Part shown: piece by piece, positions 22,851 through 34,044 of the stretch
Position numbering within the stretch: position 1 is the first letter of the stretch
Layout: the number at the start of each line of letters is the position of its first letter
From: Rhineura floridana
Lineage: Eukaryota > Chordata > Lepidosauria > Squamata > Rhineuridae
Length of the DNA stretch: 64,000 nt
Assembly (NCBI RefSeq): GCF_030035675.1
Contig: NC_084499.1
Coordinates: 20,625,953-20,689,952 of the forward strand
Direction of reading: 5' to 3'
Made by a program: the position numbers and the translations under genes
The notes under the pieces: model-generated
Seen by the model: only the letters and a program-made list of their open reading frames with translations
Databases searched by the model: none
Told to the model about the DNA's origin: nothing

Positions 22851-23379
22851 CCGTCATATGACGTCAAGCATGGGACAGGTAAAGTCGTGGATTCAAACCT
22901 CCACTGCAAAGGAACATTCCTTTGCAGCTGCGGGTTGAATTTGGCACTGTTTGAATTTGGCACCTTATGTTGCTTTCTCATGTTGCTTTCGGCAGGAAAT
23001 GAGAACTCCCGGTGGTGCCAGAGCACATCAGACCACTTTCAAAATCAGCCCCATAGGGAAAGCTGACAAATTAAAAAGTGGAAGAAATCAGGAGCGTGCT
23101 CTAAGCATGCTCTCAATTCTTTAAGGCGTGGAGAAATCACTGCACCGCCCAAGAGACTTCCAGAGCTTTATTCAAAGCTCTGTGGCCTTAGTTCAGCTTG
23201 CAAATCGAATGGGGTCGATATTGACCAGGAACACAAAAACATTCCTTGAGCGAAAGCTCCCGCTCGATCACAGCAAAAAGGGGTCAGAAATTACCCTAAA
23301 AAAACAGTTGTGGGCTTTCAGACCTGCTTGACAAATACAGATGCTGGTACCGATATTATATTCCTCTGTAGGAGAGGGG

Positions 23380-23620
23380 AGGAGGGGGACTTAAGATTCC
23401 CAACAGAATCGACTTTGACAAGACAATGGCAAATTTGCTTGTGCAGTAATTAATGCCACAATCTGTTTATGACCTCTTGAATTAACTGTTCTTTTCTGCA
23501 GTCCAGGCTGTTAAACACATTAGCAAATATAATTTAAAAGTGGGGGGGGCAGAGAGAAGCTAGGATTAACTCTCTCAGTATTAAAAATCCTTCATGCAAG
23601 AAAGAATGTGTGCCAAAAGG
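23380..23620. promoter_or_regulatory. candidate intronic regulatory region (unique sequence)
   Basis: Repeat-free sequence contains GTGCAGTAATTAATGCCACA, GAATTAACTG and TTAGCAAATATAATT, dense homeodomain and forkhead-like cores. I see no frame or repeat. Inference only. Confidence 0.27.
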
Positions 23621-23789
23621 ATTACTAAGTGGGGAGAGGAATGAGATGGCTGTCTTTGTCCACATTTATCCATGGTCACTCTCCTGTCCTGGTCAAGAGT
23701 CCTCCATCCCTCCCCGTACTTTCTGAAGCTTAGATTGTAAGCTCCTAAAGGCAGAGTCTGTCCTTTGCTTAAAATTCCTAGTTCTGTTT

Positions 23790-24130
23790 TGTCTAAGCCC
23801 TATACAACTTGGGACCAGGATACCCAAAAGGCCATCTTACTCCTTATATACCAGAGATAATCTCATCTGGATATCCATCCTGCACCTAGGAACGGGGCCT
23901 TTAAGGTGGTGGCATCGACCCTTTGGAATTCCCTCCCATTAAATATTAGACAGGTGCTGCCTCTGTTATCTTTTGGGCACCTACTGAAGACCCTCCTCTT
24001 CCAACAAGCCTGTTCAGTAGAGACCTTATTCCAGTCTGCATCTGTCCTGAACTGTTTGCAAAATGTTTTGATTGTTTTATCACTTGTCCACTTGCTGCCT
24101 TGAGCTCCTCCGGGAGGAAGGGCGGGATAT
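23790..24130 (+). repeat. L2-like LINE 3' end
   Basis: Translated pieces read VASTLWNSLPLNIRQ, the conserved LWNSLP box near the C-terminus of L2-type LINEs, then FGHLLKTLLFQQA. The 3' UTR tail has GAGCTCCTCCGGGAGGAAGG and GCGGGATATCAATTAA. Confidence 0.8.
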
Positions 24131-24164
24131 CAATTAAAGACAGACAGTAGATTTATAGCAGATC

Positions 24165-24330
24165 TTGCTATTTGCATACAGAAGGTCTGCGGTTCAATCC
24201 CCAACATCTCCAGCTAGAGCCGGGAAGGAGTCCTGCCTGAAATCCTGGAGAGCTGCTGCCAGTCAGTGTCGACGGCACTGAGCTGTATGAACCAATGGTC
24301 TGACTCTGCAGAAAGCAGATCCTTATATAA
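24165..24330 (+). repeat. MIR-like SINE
   Basis: TTTGCATACAGAAGGTCTGC and GGTTCAATCCCCAACATCTC form the B-box region. The body and tail CTGAGCTGTATGAACCAATG follow. The A-box end is truncated. Confidence 0.75.
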
Positions 24331-24389
24331 TTCAACCCTTTATTCAGAACTACAAGGACTAGAATCCTATTTTATATTTTAGGGAGGGG

Positions 24390-24545
24390 GATTGATTGTT
24401 ACATCACTCTGGGAACTGTAGCTCGGGGGGGGGGAAGAGGCAGCCTCCTAACATTTCTCAGCACCCCTAAGAAACTACAGTTCCCAGGGTTCTTTGTGGG
24501 AAGCCCCGATTGTTTAAAGTGGTATGATGCCGCTTTAAAATGTGT
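24390..24545. mobile_element. palindromic DNA element, family A (half)
   Basis: ACTCTGGGAACTGTAGCTCG followed by AACATTTCTCAGCACCCCTA, AAACTACAGTTCCCAGGGTT and GATTGTTTAAAGTGGTATGA is the second half of the family A element. Confidence 0.7.
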
Positions 24546-25004
24546 CGCATTGATGGAGGGGGGCTTAACGTGAAATTGCTTCGAGATGGCATCAAAGAAA
24601 TAATTGTAAAGCATCTGGGGGAAGGCAGAAGAGGCAAACCGTGGAATCGGCCCATTCCTCGTAGGATGCAGCTGCTCCTCCCGTCTACTCCCTTCCAGTA
24701 TTTATAGAGCAAGGCCAGAGCACGGTGCCGAATTCTCGGTAGCCCCTGCTCCTTTGCTGGAGTGGGAGGCCAGCCACCTTGCTGCTCAGCTAATAAATCT
24801 CAGCTGTTTAGGCTGCCTTGTCTCTGGGAACTTTTACAGCCAGGCTTAATCTTTATTGCGTTTCTTGCAAGCGAAGCAGCTCCCAGGGATCGCAATGTTT
24901 CTCCCTTCCTTCCGGGAGCTTTTCGTGCAATCAGCGCCAAACCTCGTTAAGATCAGGCTGTAAACAGACCATCGCTTTGCCATGGGGATGGAGTGGGGAG
25001 GCTC

Positions 25005-25155
25005 ATATCAGCACCATACGCTTCAAGCAAACTTCTGCAAAAGAATCCTGGGAATTGGAGTTCACACACCGCAATTCCCAGCATCCTTAACAACCTACAG
25101 CTCCCAGGATTCTTTGGGGGAACCCGTGTGCCTTAAACGCATGGAGCGGCTATGA
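25005..25155. mobile_element. palindromic DNA element, family A (internally deleted)
   Basis: CACCATACGCTTCAAGCAAA, AAGAATCCTGGGAATTGGAG and, in return, CTACAGCTCCCAGGATTCTT show both arms with the centre missing. Confidence 0.65.
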
Positions 25156-25469
25156 CCAGAGAGAGGGAGGGGGGGGCAAAGGCGATTTGAAAGGAGGCTT
25201 GTCGCCTGTTGCATGTACACTCGTTCCTCTCTGGCCTCTGCTAAACAGGGCTGGAATAAGTACTATGCCACAATCTGGCCTTCAATTTCTTAAGAGTTTG
25301 CATCCCCTGCGAAAGAGGCTTCCACTTTCCTGCTCCATTTTCAGGGGTGCTTTAGAACTCCTTTAGCATTTGGGGGGTTCCAGCTTCCCTTATCAGTCCA
25401 AGATGTCTGAGGGCGGTGTGTGTTATTTACCATAAAACATTTCTCTAGCATTCTGCAGCCTCCCCCACC

Positions 25470-25600
25470 TGCCCATAGCTCTGTGGCTGAGCGCCTGCCT
25501 TGCATGCAGAAGGCCCCCAATTCAATCCCCAATGGCACCTCCAGGTTGGGTTGGGAAAGTCCCCCTGCCTGACACCCTGAAGACCCACTGCCATGTTCCT
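25470..25600 (+). repeat. MIR-like SINE, 5' part
   Basis: CATAGCTCTGTGGCTGAGCG is the A-box-like head. TTGCATGCAGAAGGCCCCCA and TTCAATCCCCAATGGCACCT follow. The 3' end is lost where a tRNA SINE begins at about 25620. Confidence 0.75.
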
Positions 25601-25619
25601 CTGTTAAAATGGCATGAAA

Positions 25620-25835
25620 TAGCTATTTTTGAGAGCTGGAATGACCGAGGTTCAAATCCCAGCTCAACCACGAAGCTCGCCGGGTGCCCTTGGGCCTGCC
25701 ATTGTCTCTCAGCCTGACCCTACCTCACAGGGCTGTTGTGAGGTTGAAATGGAGAGGAAGGAGGCCCATGTATGCCACCTTGAGCTCCTTGGAGGAAAGG
25801 TGAGATATACATGTAATAATAAATTAAAACCTCTA
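25620..25835 (+). repeat. tRNA-derived SINE with LINE-like tail
   Basis: AGGTTCAAATCCCAGCTCAA (B box), GGGTGCCCTTGGGCCTGCCA, CTACCTCACAGGGCTGTTGT and the tail CACCTTGAGCTCCTTGGAGG plus TGTAATAATAAA. The tail resembles the L2-like LINE ends in this window, suggesting mobilisation by that LINE. Confidence 0.75.
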
Positions 25836-26479
25836 GCAAGCACCAGGTAGGGACAGCCAATTTAGAAGATGAAGAGGATTGCAACGACCACTTCCTGTTT
25901 GAAAGCTGCTTGACGCGGAGCCGCAGTTATAAAGAAAAAATTGGCCCTTACATTCTCTGCAAGTGTATGTTTAATAGAAACAGCTACCAAGACAACCATC
26001 TGTTCTTGAGAAGAGGCCCGGGGGGGGGGGGGATCGAGACTTCTGGTTAAAGAAAATTTTAAAAACATGGAGGGATAATGCGTGTTTACTGCTAACATGG
26101 AATTATTTGCCAAATCCAATAAACTCCCACACAGAGAGACAACAGTTTTCCCAGCTCCAGAATTTCAAAAGCAACACCCACGGATGAAACGTAGACTGTA
26201 AGCTCCATGGGGCACAGACCTGTGTCTTCAGCTTGTTACTCTAGGAAAGCACCGTGGAGAGTAAGAGTGTAGTAATATTTTTTAAAATATATATGTGCAT
26301 AAATAAAAGGCTGATGATGGTGTGCAAATGTCGGAACGGAACGGATGTGGGCTCTCCCTACTAACGCTTGCAGGCAATGGTATTTTTCGGTCCTTGTAAA
26401 GAACAGAGCAGCCACGCTAGGGACTTCTTTCACTGTTATGAAATATATGTCATCCATGACAGAAAGAGTCACAGAACAT

Positions 26480-26780
26480 CAGAAGAGCCTTTACAGTTAG
26501 ATTGTCTAGTCCAGAGTCCTGTCCTCACAGTTGTCCACCAGATGCCCCAATGGAAAGCCCAAATTCAGGGTCAGAGTGCAACAACTCTGCCCTCCTGCGG
26601 TTTCCAGCACCTGGCATTCAGAGACCTCCTGCCTCTGACAGTGGACCAAGAGCACAGCCATCGTGGCTAGTAGCCATTCATAGCCTCCTCCTCCAAGAAT
26701 TGGTCTAATCTTCTTTTAAAGCCATCCACGTTGGTGGCTATCACTGCCTCTCTATTCACTACAGTTATGATATCCAAGGA
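26480..26780 (-). repeat. CR1-like LINE 3' UTR fragment
   Basis: The GTCTAGTCCAGAGTCCTGTC, CCAGATGCCCCAATGGAAAG and CCATCGTGGCTAGTAGCCAT blocks, then TTAAAGCCATCCACGTTGGT, match the reverse complement of the element at 8940-9570. Confidence 0.7.
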
Positions 26781-28554
26781 TATAAAGTCCGAGGAATCCA
26801 TCTAGTCCGGCATCCTGTTCTCACGGCAACCAAGCAGATGCCTCATCTATCTGTCTGGTCATGTCGTGCTGAGCGGGTGCATTTCAGCATCTACAGCCAG
26901 ATGAGCTTTTGGACACTTTGAGACCCTTCCCTTGCACTCTGCACCTTCTTCGATATTAAAACCTTCTAGGACCTTCACCATCTAAACCGCAGAGGTAGCA
27001 AACCTTTCTCTGAGCAGGAGAGCGCTTGCTATCCCCAAAAGAAACAGGGAGGGGGCGGGGAAATCAATTGCTCCGCCCACTCTTGCCTCTGGCCCCGCCT
27101 ACTACTGCCAAGCAGCCCACAAAAGGTTGCCCACAGTGGAATGTGAGCCTCAGCTTGTGAAGGGTCCCCCACCAATTTTACATTTGCAACCTTCCAACGG
27201 TTATTTACTTATGGAATTTTATGCAAGACTACCTGCCAGGTGCTCCCTTGGGAAGCTCAGAGGCAGGATTGTGAAGGCCACAGCCCACTCTGGTTCTTGG
27301 ATCCCGAGCAACTAGTTTTCAGAGGCAGGCTGCCACCAAAGCTGGAGGAACAAGTAAAAAAAAAATTAATGCAATTATTTTCTGTAACTCTATCACGGTT
27401 CCTTGCCTAATCGCCTTGGGGCTCCACTCACCAGAGGCGACTAGCTCTTCATAAGAATGGAAGAACATTCTGAAACATCTGAAATAAAATAAACCGACAA
27501 GGGAAGTATAAACCCCATTCCTTTTACATGATGAAGAGGGCAACACAGCGTGATTTTGGGCACAGAGGCAATGTTTTGCAATTGTTTGAGGCTGCAAGCA
27601 GGGAAAAGATTTCCAGAAGGGCTGCCGCCATGGGCAGCTGTACTTTAGAACTCTGCAGTTTGAATTCTTCAGCAGGAGTTTGTCTTCTGCACATACCAGT
27701 TACCAGGCAACGAGACGTGCCCCAACCCTCCCAGGAAAACACACACACACAGGATCAGCCTCCCAAAAGGCAGAGGAGATCACCTTCTCTTGGGGCAAGA
27801 GACAAAAGGGGCCTCCACGGATGCACTGAGAACAAGATATCCCAGGCTTAACACATATTGAAAACAAGTGAGACCCTATTTGCACAAGCAATGCCTTGTG
27901 GGGCGGGACAAGCTCTTCCCAGCTCAGCTGGAAGTGGCAGGTTCTGCCCATTGCAGCTTCTCAGGTTTCCAGTTTGGCACATTCCACATCAGTTTGTGAC
28001 TCCCCCCCCCCCGCACAGATACGCACGTCATCTAACCTCCCCAAAACCAAATCCGAACAAACGCTCCATAAAGACCAGATATCATCTAACTTCCGCGCAG
28101 TCAGCTTTGCGCAAGCAAATCAGAAGGAACACTCCATAAATTGGAGGGCCCCAGACTGGGCCCAGAGACACACCTTTCACGCTAGCTGATGTCTTCTGCA
28201 TCCGCCTCCAGTTAGTAGATCTTGGGGTTGCAGTAAAAAAATCCCACAAAAACAAAGTTGATCCCACAAGCCTGAAGTCAGCTCACTCCTAATCTAGCAC
28301 AGCAGTTATGAAACGGAGAGGCAAACCACAATGTCCCAGGTTCAAATCTCAGCTCACATAGGCGAGCTCAATAGACTCACTTTCTGCAAGCCACTCTCAG
28401 GCTTGCCTCACAGATAGCCTGCAATAAAATCTTTAAAATACACAGCTTATGATGCTGTCCTATCTTACAGGCTTATGGTAAGGACTAGTACAATAGTGTG
28501 CCAATTTCGATAGAACCTGCAGTTATTATAATGAGTGTGTGTTATAATGAATGA

Positions 28555-28800
28555 AGAGATAGTGTGGTGCAATGGTCAGAGTGTCGGACTGGTATCTGGG
28601 ATACCTGGGTTCAAATCCCCACCCAGCCATGAAGCCCACTGGGTGACCTTGGGGCCAGTTACTACCTCTCAACCTAACCTACCTCACAGGGTTGTTGTGA
28701 GGACAAATCTGAGAAGGGAAGAGCCATGTTTGTACGCCACCCTGAGCTCCTTGGAGGGATAAAAATGCACAATAATAAAATAAATAAATAAAATCAAGCT
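28555..28800 (+). repeat. tRNA-derived SINE with LINE-like tail
   Basis: The GTGGTGCAATGGTCAGAGTG head, GGGTTCAAATCCCCACCCAG, CACTGGGTGACCTTGGGGCC, and the tail GCCACCCTGAGCTCCTTGGA ending in a long A/T-rich AATAAATAAAT tract. This is the most complete copy of this family here. Confidence 0.8.
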
Positions 28801-28999
28801 TATAAAGATGTTTAGATTAAAATAAATTAAATAAAAATAAACTAAATAAAAAAAAACAAAATAGGTCCATCTCCCCATCGGGACCACCAGCACATGACTT
28901 TTAAGTTTAAAAAAGGCAAACCATCCAACCTGAAAGAAAAGATCTCTTCTATGTCCACAGGGCTGCCGTCAGCAGACTGAATGCATCTTATGTTACACA

Positions 29000-29260
29000 A
29001 GCAGAGTTGGAAGGGGTCCTCTTAAGGCCATCTAATCTAGCTCCCTGTTCAATACAAGAACTCATAGCTAAAGCTGCCCAGCCTGGGATGGAAAGCCTCC
29101 CGGTAAGGCGGAATGGATCCTTTCGCCAAAACGCTCTCACCATTCAGATGTTTCTCCTAATGGCCCACTGGAATCTGCCCTCCTGTAACTGAAATCCATT
29201 AGATGGAGTCCTGCCCTCTGGGACTTGCAGAGAATGAGCCTCTGCCCTTCTCTATGCAGC
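29000..29260 (-). repeat. LINE 3' UTR fragment (CR1-like, second subfamily)
   Basis: GAGTTGGAAGGGGTCCTCTT and GGCCATCTAATCTAGCTCCC are the reverse complement of the 3' end also seen at 20045-20220. Confidence 0.6.
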
Positions 29261-29399
29261 AACTCCTCAGATACTGGAAGAGAGGAACGGTGGGCTAACA
29301 GAGTAATTAAGCTGGCATATCTCTGCATACAAATTCGGGAAAAATGCATCCTAAAGAAACTAGCACAGACTGGCTTTAGACATACACCCACAAGAACCC

Positions 29400-29930
29400 T
29401 TCTTTAAGAGAAATTGTGTGGGAGGGAGAGGGACAGGCAGGCAGGAGAGCCGGTGCCTGCATGTTGGCTTTAGAGCTGATTGACATGCAAACACATGCAA
29501 ACTCTTTGCTTAGGAGAAAGTGTGTGTGACGGTGGCCAGTATCTTTAACACAAGTGTTTAAAAACAACTGTTTCTTACACAAATCTGGTGCCCGATTACT
29601 TAAGCACCCATTTCCAGTTGGCTGCCAGATTTATTTAGCTTTGCCCTGGCGTTTCCATCCACAAGGACATCTCCAGGTACCTGTCGCTCTCTTAACAATG
29701 CTTTATAATCGCAAAAAGAGACATTTTAAGGACAGTGCTGACACCAAAGAGGCTGCCCCCCCCCCGCTGACTTGCACCCCTCCTTCCTCCCCCACAGCCA
29801 TCCGCTTGGAGACGGTGCTCCACAGTCGATTCCCAATTTAATCTCATTTAGGAATCGCTTCCTATGAGAGCTCCCAAAGCAATTTGCAATATCATAGCTA
29901 TCGATAGGTTGAGTCATGATAGGCTTCCCT
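29400..29930. promoter_or_regulatory. candidate promoter-proximal intronic regulatory region
   Basis: About 500 mostly repeat-free bases lie 0.7 kb downstream of VAV2 exon 1 within intron 1. Octamer-like CATGCAAAC occurs twice near 29485, and ATCGATAGG and TGAGTCATGA (AP-1-like) lie near 29900. The region ends where family C repeat sequence begins at about 30090. Inference only. Confidence 0.25.
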
Positions 29931-30089
29931 GACCCTGCGGGAAGCTCCCAACAGAACTCATGTCTCCCAGGGTGGGTCATAAAACTAGGGCTGGGAGTAG
30001 TCAAGAGGCATACATGGAATGAGTCCAGAAGGTGCTTTCGTGGTGTGTGTGTGTGTGTGCGTGTGCATGCATGCACACCAACATTTGGA

Positions 30090-30290
30090 TATTCTCCAAA
30101 GCTTGTCTACTCAGAGGAAACCCACTGAAATGAATAAACCCAAGTTAGCCGTCTCCATTAATTTAATGGGCCTGGATCCTGCTAAGTTTTACTCAGAGGA
30201 GACCCAATGATGTCAATGGACTTAAGTTAGCCATAGTCATTCATTTAACAGTTGCCTACAACCCAATGGATCTACTCTGAATGAGTCTTT
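30090..30290. repeat. dispersed repeat family C (two units)
   Basis: GTCTACTCAGAGGAAACCCA, then CATTAATTTAATGGGCCTGG, TACTCAGAGGAGACCCAATG and GGATCTACTCTGAATGAGTC show alternating direct and inverted GTCTACTCTGAGTA-type cores. The family recurs at 31640-31730, 37020-37100 and in a cluster at 46.9-49.1 kb. Confidence 0.6.
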
Positions 30291-31640
30291 GCGGAATCCA
30301 CACAAACCCTTTCTTCCCCGCTCGGGGCAAGTCCGTCGGGAGAGAGGGAGGGAGGACTGGCCTCTGGACTAATGCCCCCGATCCGTCGGGGAACTCCTTT
30401 CTCTCTTTTCAGCCACCCGTCGGGGGTGCTCAGCCCAATCCCGAGCCTCTCCTCCTCCTCCTCCTCACCTGAGACATCTGCGGTCGGAAATTGATGTCCT
30501 TGAGATCGATAGATCCGGGGGAGAGATTGTGCAGGAGCTGACAGAGGAGGACCCCGTCGCGCAGGGCTTGGGCCAGCTCGAAAACCACCGCCGAGGGCCA
30601 GACGACTCGGTGGTTGGCCGGCAGGACCTTGCAGTCGATCAGCCAGCGCCCGCATTGCCGCCACTCCTCCATGGCCGCGGCGAGGGAGAGGCAGACCGAG
30701 GAGAAAGAGCCAGCAGCGAGCGCCGCAGGCCGCCCTCGGGGGGTTCAAGACGGGGCGGGCGCCGCGCCGCCTCTACGCCCCGCGCCGCCGGGACGCCGCC
30801 GCCATCCGCCTGCTCTGCCCCGAGGCGCCCCTACGGGGCTTCAGCAGCGCCCAGAGGCCGCCCGGAGAGCGCCGACGCCGCGCGGTCGCCCCCTCATGCT
30901 CCGCAGCGGCACCTGAGGCGGGAGAAGAGCCGAGCCCCCGGACGGGCTCTCCGCAGCGGGGCTGCCACTCCTCCAGCGACGAGAAAGCTGCGGCGGCCCT
31001 CTTCGAGCCGGCGTCCGGGAACCAGGCAGCGCGCCGCGGGCGCTTTCGGCCGCGGTTCCTCTCCGTCCAGTCGCGGGGCGGGGAAATCCAGCGCGGGAGC
31101 CTCCCCTGCCCGCTTCCTCCGTCCAGCGAACAAAGAGCTTCCTTCCCGCTGCCGGCTTCGCCCTCGCCTCGCCTGCCTCTTTTGTGGGGCCACGGCCCGG
31201 GCCGGCGCGGCTCGCTGCCTCCTCCTGCTCCGCCTCCTGCTCCGGCGGCCGGGGGAGGGCGCAGCCGAGGCGGCGGGGCGCAGCGCGGCTCCTCCCTCCT
31301 TCCTTCTCTCCCTCGCTCGCGCCCTCCCTCGCTGCCGCCGTGGCGCGACTCTTTGCCTCCGCCGCCGGCAGAGAGGACTTGCCCGCAGGCGACGGGGCGG
31401 GCGGCGCGCCCCAGTTTTGCCCCGACGACGGTGGAAGAGGGCTCGCCTGCTGGGGGGCCACGAGCGAAGGAAGCCCTTTGCCAGCCCCGCGCGGCCTTTT
31501 CCTTCCCGGCGCTGCAGCCAACGTGGCCCGGGTCGGCTTGCGGGTCCAGGAGAGTCGCCGTCGAGGAACGCGCCGGACGCCTGACCCTGCAGCAACTGGT
31601 CGCGCGACGCCTGGATGGGGGGGGGAGGTGGAATCCATGC
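30270..31640 (-). promoter_or_regulatory. VAV2: CpG island promoter of VAV2
   Basis: This stretch is very rich in C+G and full of CG dinucleotides, unlike its AT-richer flanks, and contains VAV2 coding exon 1 at its low-coordinate end. The part above 30672 should hold the 5' UTR and core promoter. It gives long open frames on both strands simply because stop codons are rare in GC-rich DNA; none resembles a known protein. I see no TATA box at a convincing distance, as is usual for CpG promoters. The edges are estimated by eye. Confidence 0.8.
30469..30672 (-). CDS. VAV2: VAV2 coding exon 1 (start codon, calponin-homology domain)
   Basis: Sixty-eight codons start [18 protein letters not shown] and end [13 protein letters not shown], nearly identical to the human VAV2 N-terminus as I remember it ([18 protein letters not shown]). 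The start sits in a strong Kozak context, GCCATGG, on the minus strand. The donor GTGAGG follows position 30469 in phase 0 and fits the acceptor of the exon at 3980-4096, giving an intron of about 26.4 kb. The exon encodes the first half of the calponin-homology domain of this Rho-family exchange factor. It lies inside a CpG island, as expected for a first coding exon near a housekeeping-type promoter. The true transcription start cannot be read from sequence and lies to the right of 30672. Confidence 0.96.
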
Positions 31641-31730
31641 TGGGCCCCCTCGGAGTAGACCCATTGAAGTTAAGAGGCACAGCTTACAGTTGCATTAATT
31701 TCAGTAGGTCTACTCTGAGTAGGGCTTCAT
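31640..31730. repeat. dispersed repeat family C
   Basis: GGAGTAGACCCATTGAAGTT and TTTCAGTAGGTCTACTCTGA are inverted copies of one core about 55 bases apart, at the edge of the VAV2 CpG island. Confidence 0.65.
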
Positions 31731-31819
31731 TCAGCAAAAACCATTTGCTTCTCTCTCTCAACACTTTCCATAATATGTCCTTTAAATAATACAACTTTTC
31801 CACCAGGACTTTCTGGGTC

Positions 31820-31985
31820 AGATCAATGGTCCACTTAGCTCAGTATTATCGTCACTGACTGGCAGCAGCTGTCCAGGTGTTACAGGAAAGGAGCCTTCTC
31901 CCAGCCCTGCTGGGGATGCCAGGATTGAACCTGGCACCTTCTGGATGCAAAGCAGGTGCTCTGACACTGAGTGAGGCGCTGCTGA
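31820..31985 (-). repeat. MIR-like SINE, minus orientation
   Basis: TCAGATCAATGGTCCACTTA, GTCACTGACTGGCAGCAGCT, CAGGATTGAACCTGGCACCT and AGCAGGTGCTCTGACACTGA cover almost the full element. Confidence 0.8.
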
Positions 31986-32189
31986 GTCCAGATTTAACTC
32001 CAGCCCAGACACCAGCCTGAGCACCCCTCCCTCCAAGTTAGGTCCTGATTGCCCCTCCCTCTGAGCAGTTGCCACCTTTTCTTATTGGCCATGCTCCTGT
32101 GCAGTAAGCCAAAGCTGAAAGGCTTAGTCCTGCTTCAGATGAGGCTCCCCCCAGCCCCTGACATGAAAGTGACATGATGAGAAATTGAC

Positions 32190-32400
32190 TAAAACATTAA
32201 GAACATCAGAAGAGCCTGGCTGCTGGAGCAGGCCAAGGAGGGGGGCATCTAGACCAGCCTCCTGTCCTCACAGGTCAGCCAGATGCCATTTATGGGAAAC
32301 CCACAAGCGGGCCCTGAGCGCAACAGCAGCTCTCCCCAATTGCTCCTCTCCTGAGCTATTCTTACTGGGCATGCTCTGAAAGTGCCCCTCCAATTTTAAT
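32190..32400 (-). repeat. CR1-like LINE 3' UTR fragment
   Basis: ACATCAGAAGAGCCTGGCTG, GGGCATCTAGACCAGCCTCC and CCCTGAGCGCAACAGCAGCT match the reverse complement of the 9480-9570 region. Confidence 0.7.
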
Positions 32401-32454
32401 TCTTCAGCTATTAGATCTTTGTGACAAAGAACTAGTGCCTGCTTCCTTGCTTAC

Positions 32455-32520
32455 TTGTTTATTTATTAAATTTATATCCCGCCCTTCCTCCCAGTAGGAG
32501 CCCAGGGTGGCAAACAAAAC
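32455..32520 (-). repeat. L2-like LINE 3' terminus
   Basis: TTTATATCCCGCCCTTCCTC and CAGTAGGAGCCCAGGGTGGC are the reverse complement of the L2-like 3' end GCCACCCTGGGCTCC...GGGCGGGATATAA. The same terminus is at 52550-52600. Confidence 0.7.
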
Positions 32521-33139
32521 CACTTGTGTTGTTTCCCTCTCTCCTCCTCCTCCCTCCCAGTTCCCTTTTCCTTTTGTGTCATGTCCCTTAGATTGTGACC
32601 CTGAGTGCCAGAACCATTTTATCACTGATATTTACAAGCCACTCTAGGAGCTTTTTTTTTTTTTGGCTGAAAAGCTGGAAGAAAATGTTACTTTATCATT
32701 ATCATCATCATCATTTAATTTATTATTTAATAAGTCTGGGTATCGCTGGTTTAATACAATAATTACTGGTGCTGCTACTTTTCCCTAACTCTGCCTCAAA
32801 AAGGGACAGGGTTTTTGCAGCACTTCAGGCGGTGCCAACTGATTCCTGGCCTTTGTGTTCGCGGACAGGCAGAGAAGCAATACATCCAGGGCCACGGGTA
32901 CCAGCTTTGCAGACGTGATGATTGTTTACAGAAAGCTTTCTGAAGCGCCCCGGATGAGGCCTGTGTCAGGGCGAGCACAGAGCCCAAGCTGAAGCCAGAT
33001 TGGCACCTACAGGCTCAGTACATTGATTTCAGCTCAAGGCTGTCTCAGAGCTTTCTCTAGATGCATCTTCGAGCATCGCATGAAAACACAAGCCAGCTGT
33101 CCCCACACCCACAGTGAGAAGCGCTAAGACAGATGTGCA

Positions 33140-33430
33140 GAACCTGAGATCCCCAGGGGCCAAACATGGCCCTTCACCCCGCTCTTTGTGTCCTTTGGGA
33201 GTCTTCCCTGGGCCATACCATTCACTGGCTTTTTTTGCCCGTGTTTGCGCCTGGCTGGAACATGTATTGGAACACAGATCATGCCCCTTGCTTGCATGGA
33301 TGAAGACGGAGAAAGGTGTGCGAGTGTCTACACAAAACCTTCTCACTTTTGTGTGGTTGAAACGTCCCATCTACTTTACCCTCTCAAGCCACCCACCGCT
33401 GGGATGTGTGCCGGCCCCCCAGGAACCCAT
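33140..33430 (+). repeat. unclassified dispersed repeat, family D (fragment)
   Basis: The CCAGGGGCCAAACATGGCCC, CATGCCCCTTGCTTGCATGG and GACGGAGAAAGGTGTGCGAG blocks parallel the front half of 57512-58120. Confidence 0.55.
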
Positions 33431-33504
33431 CTGTGGGGGTTTGAATCCTCCCCCTGGCTGCATATATGCCACACAATAAAGAACATTATCCCCCCCCTTG
33501 GAAA

Positions 33505-33605
33505 AAAAAGAATCCTGGGAACTGTAATTTACCCCTCACGGAGCTACAAACTACAGTTTCCAGGGTCCTTGGGGGATAAATGATGTGCTTTAAATGTGTG
33601 GTAAT
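33505..33605. mobile_element. palindromic DNA element, family A (internally deleted)
   Basis: GAATCCTGGGAACTGTAATT faces AACTACAGTTTCCAGGGTCC, with CTTTAAATGTGTGG at the outer end; the middle is missing. Confidence 0.6.
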
Positions 33606-34044
33606 CTTTGCAGCTTCTGTCTTTTTTTATTTTATCTTCTTAAATTATTCAATATTTCAATATTTTTTGTTGTTGGCCTTTGTTTTTATTGTATTTTAAT
33701 GGTTTTTACTGTATTTTTTTAAAATGTTGTAAACTGCTTTGATGTTTTTTAAAAATCAAATAGTAGTACAGAAATATATTTATAACTAGTAAATAAATAA
33801 ATAAATAAACTCAGTGGGGCTTAATCCCAGATAAGGGAGGTTAGGGGTTTCAGCCTTAATCAACCAAATAATGCATTAAACCAATATAATCCAGGAGTAA
33901 GGGTTGTTCATCCCAAATGTATCATTCCAAAAACTGACCAAGAGTGACCATGTCTTAACAAATTGACCTTTGTACATAGAGTTTTCCCAAGACCAAATAT
34001 ACTCTGTTAATTTATACATTATAGCCATTCCCTTAATCCTGTAA

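Larger units (their letters stand above)
4097..30468 (-). other. VAV2: VAV2 intron 1 (26.4 kb)
   Basis: The interval between the two VAV2 exons has matched phase-0 splice sites. It is mostly interspersed repeats: MIR-like and tRNA SINEs, CR1-like and L2-like LINE ends, and palindromic DNA elements, listed separately where clear. The stretches without an obvious repeat, notably about 14200-14400, 15780-16150, 18010-18230, 22860-23620, 24560-24990 and 29400-29930, are AT-leaning, complex sequence where intronic enhancers could sit. I found no exon-like frame with splice sites or family resemblance in them. Confidence 0.85.

Noticed and set aside
30529-31584. 351-residue open frame on the plus strand over the VAV2 CpG island
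   Set aside because: Arg/Ala/Pro/Gly-rich composition, several overlapping frames of similar length on both strands, and overlap with VAV2 exon 1 show it is a by-product of GC-rich DNA lacking stop codons.
30841-31680. 279-residue open frame on the minus strand beside VAV2 exon 1
   Set aside because: Same cause: low-complexity Arg/Pro/Ala/Gly composition, no family resemblance, no frame continuity with VAV2.
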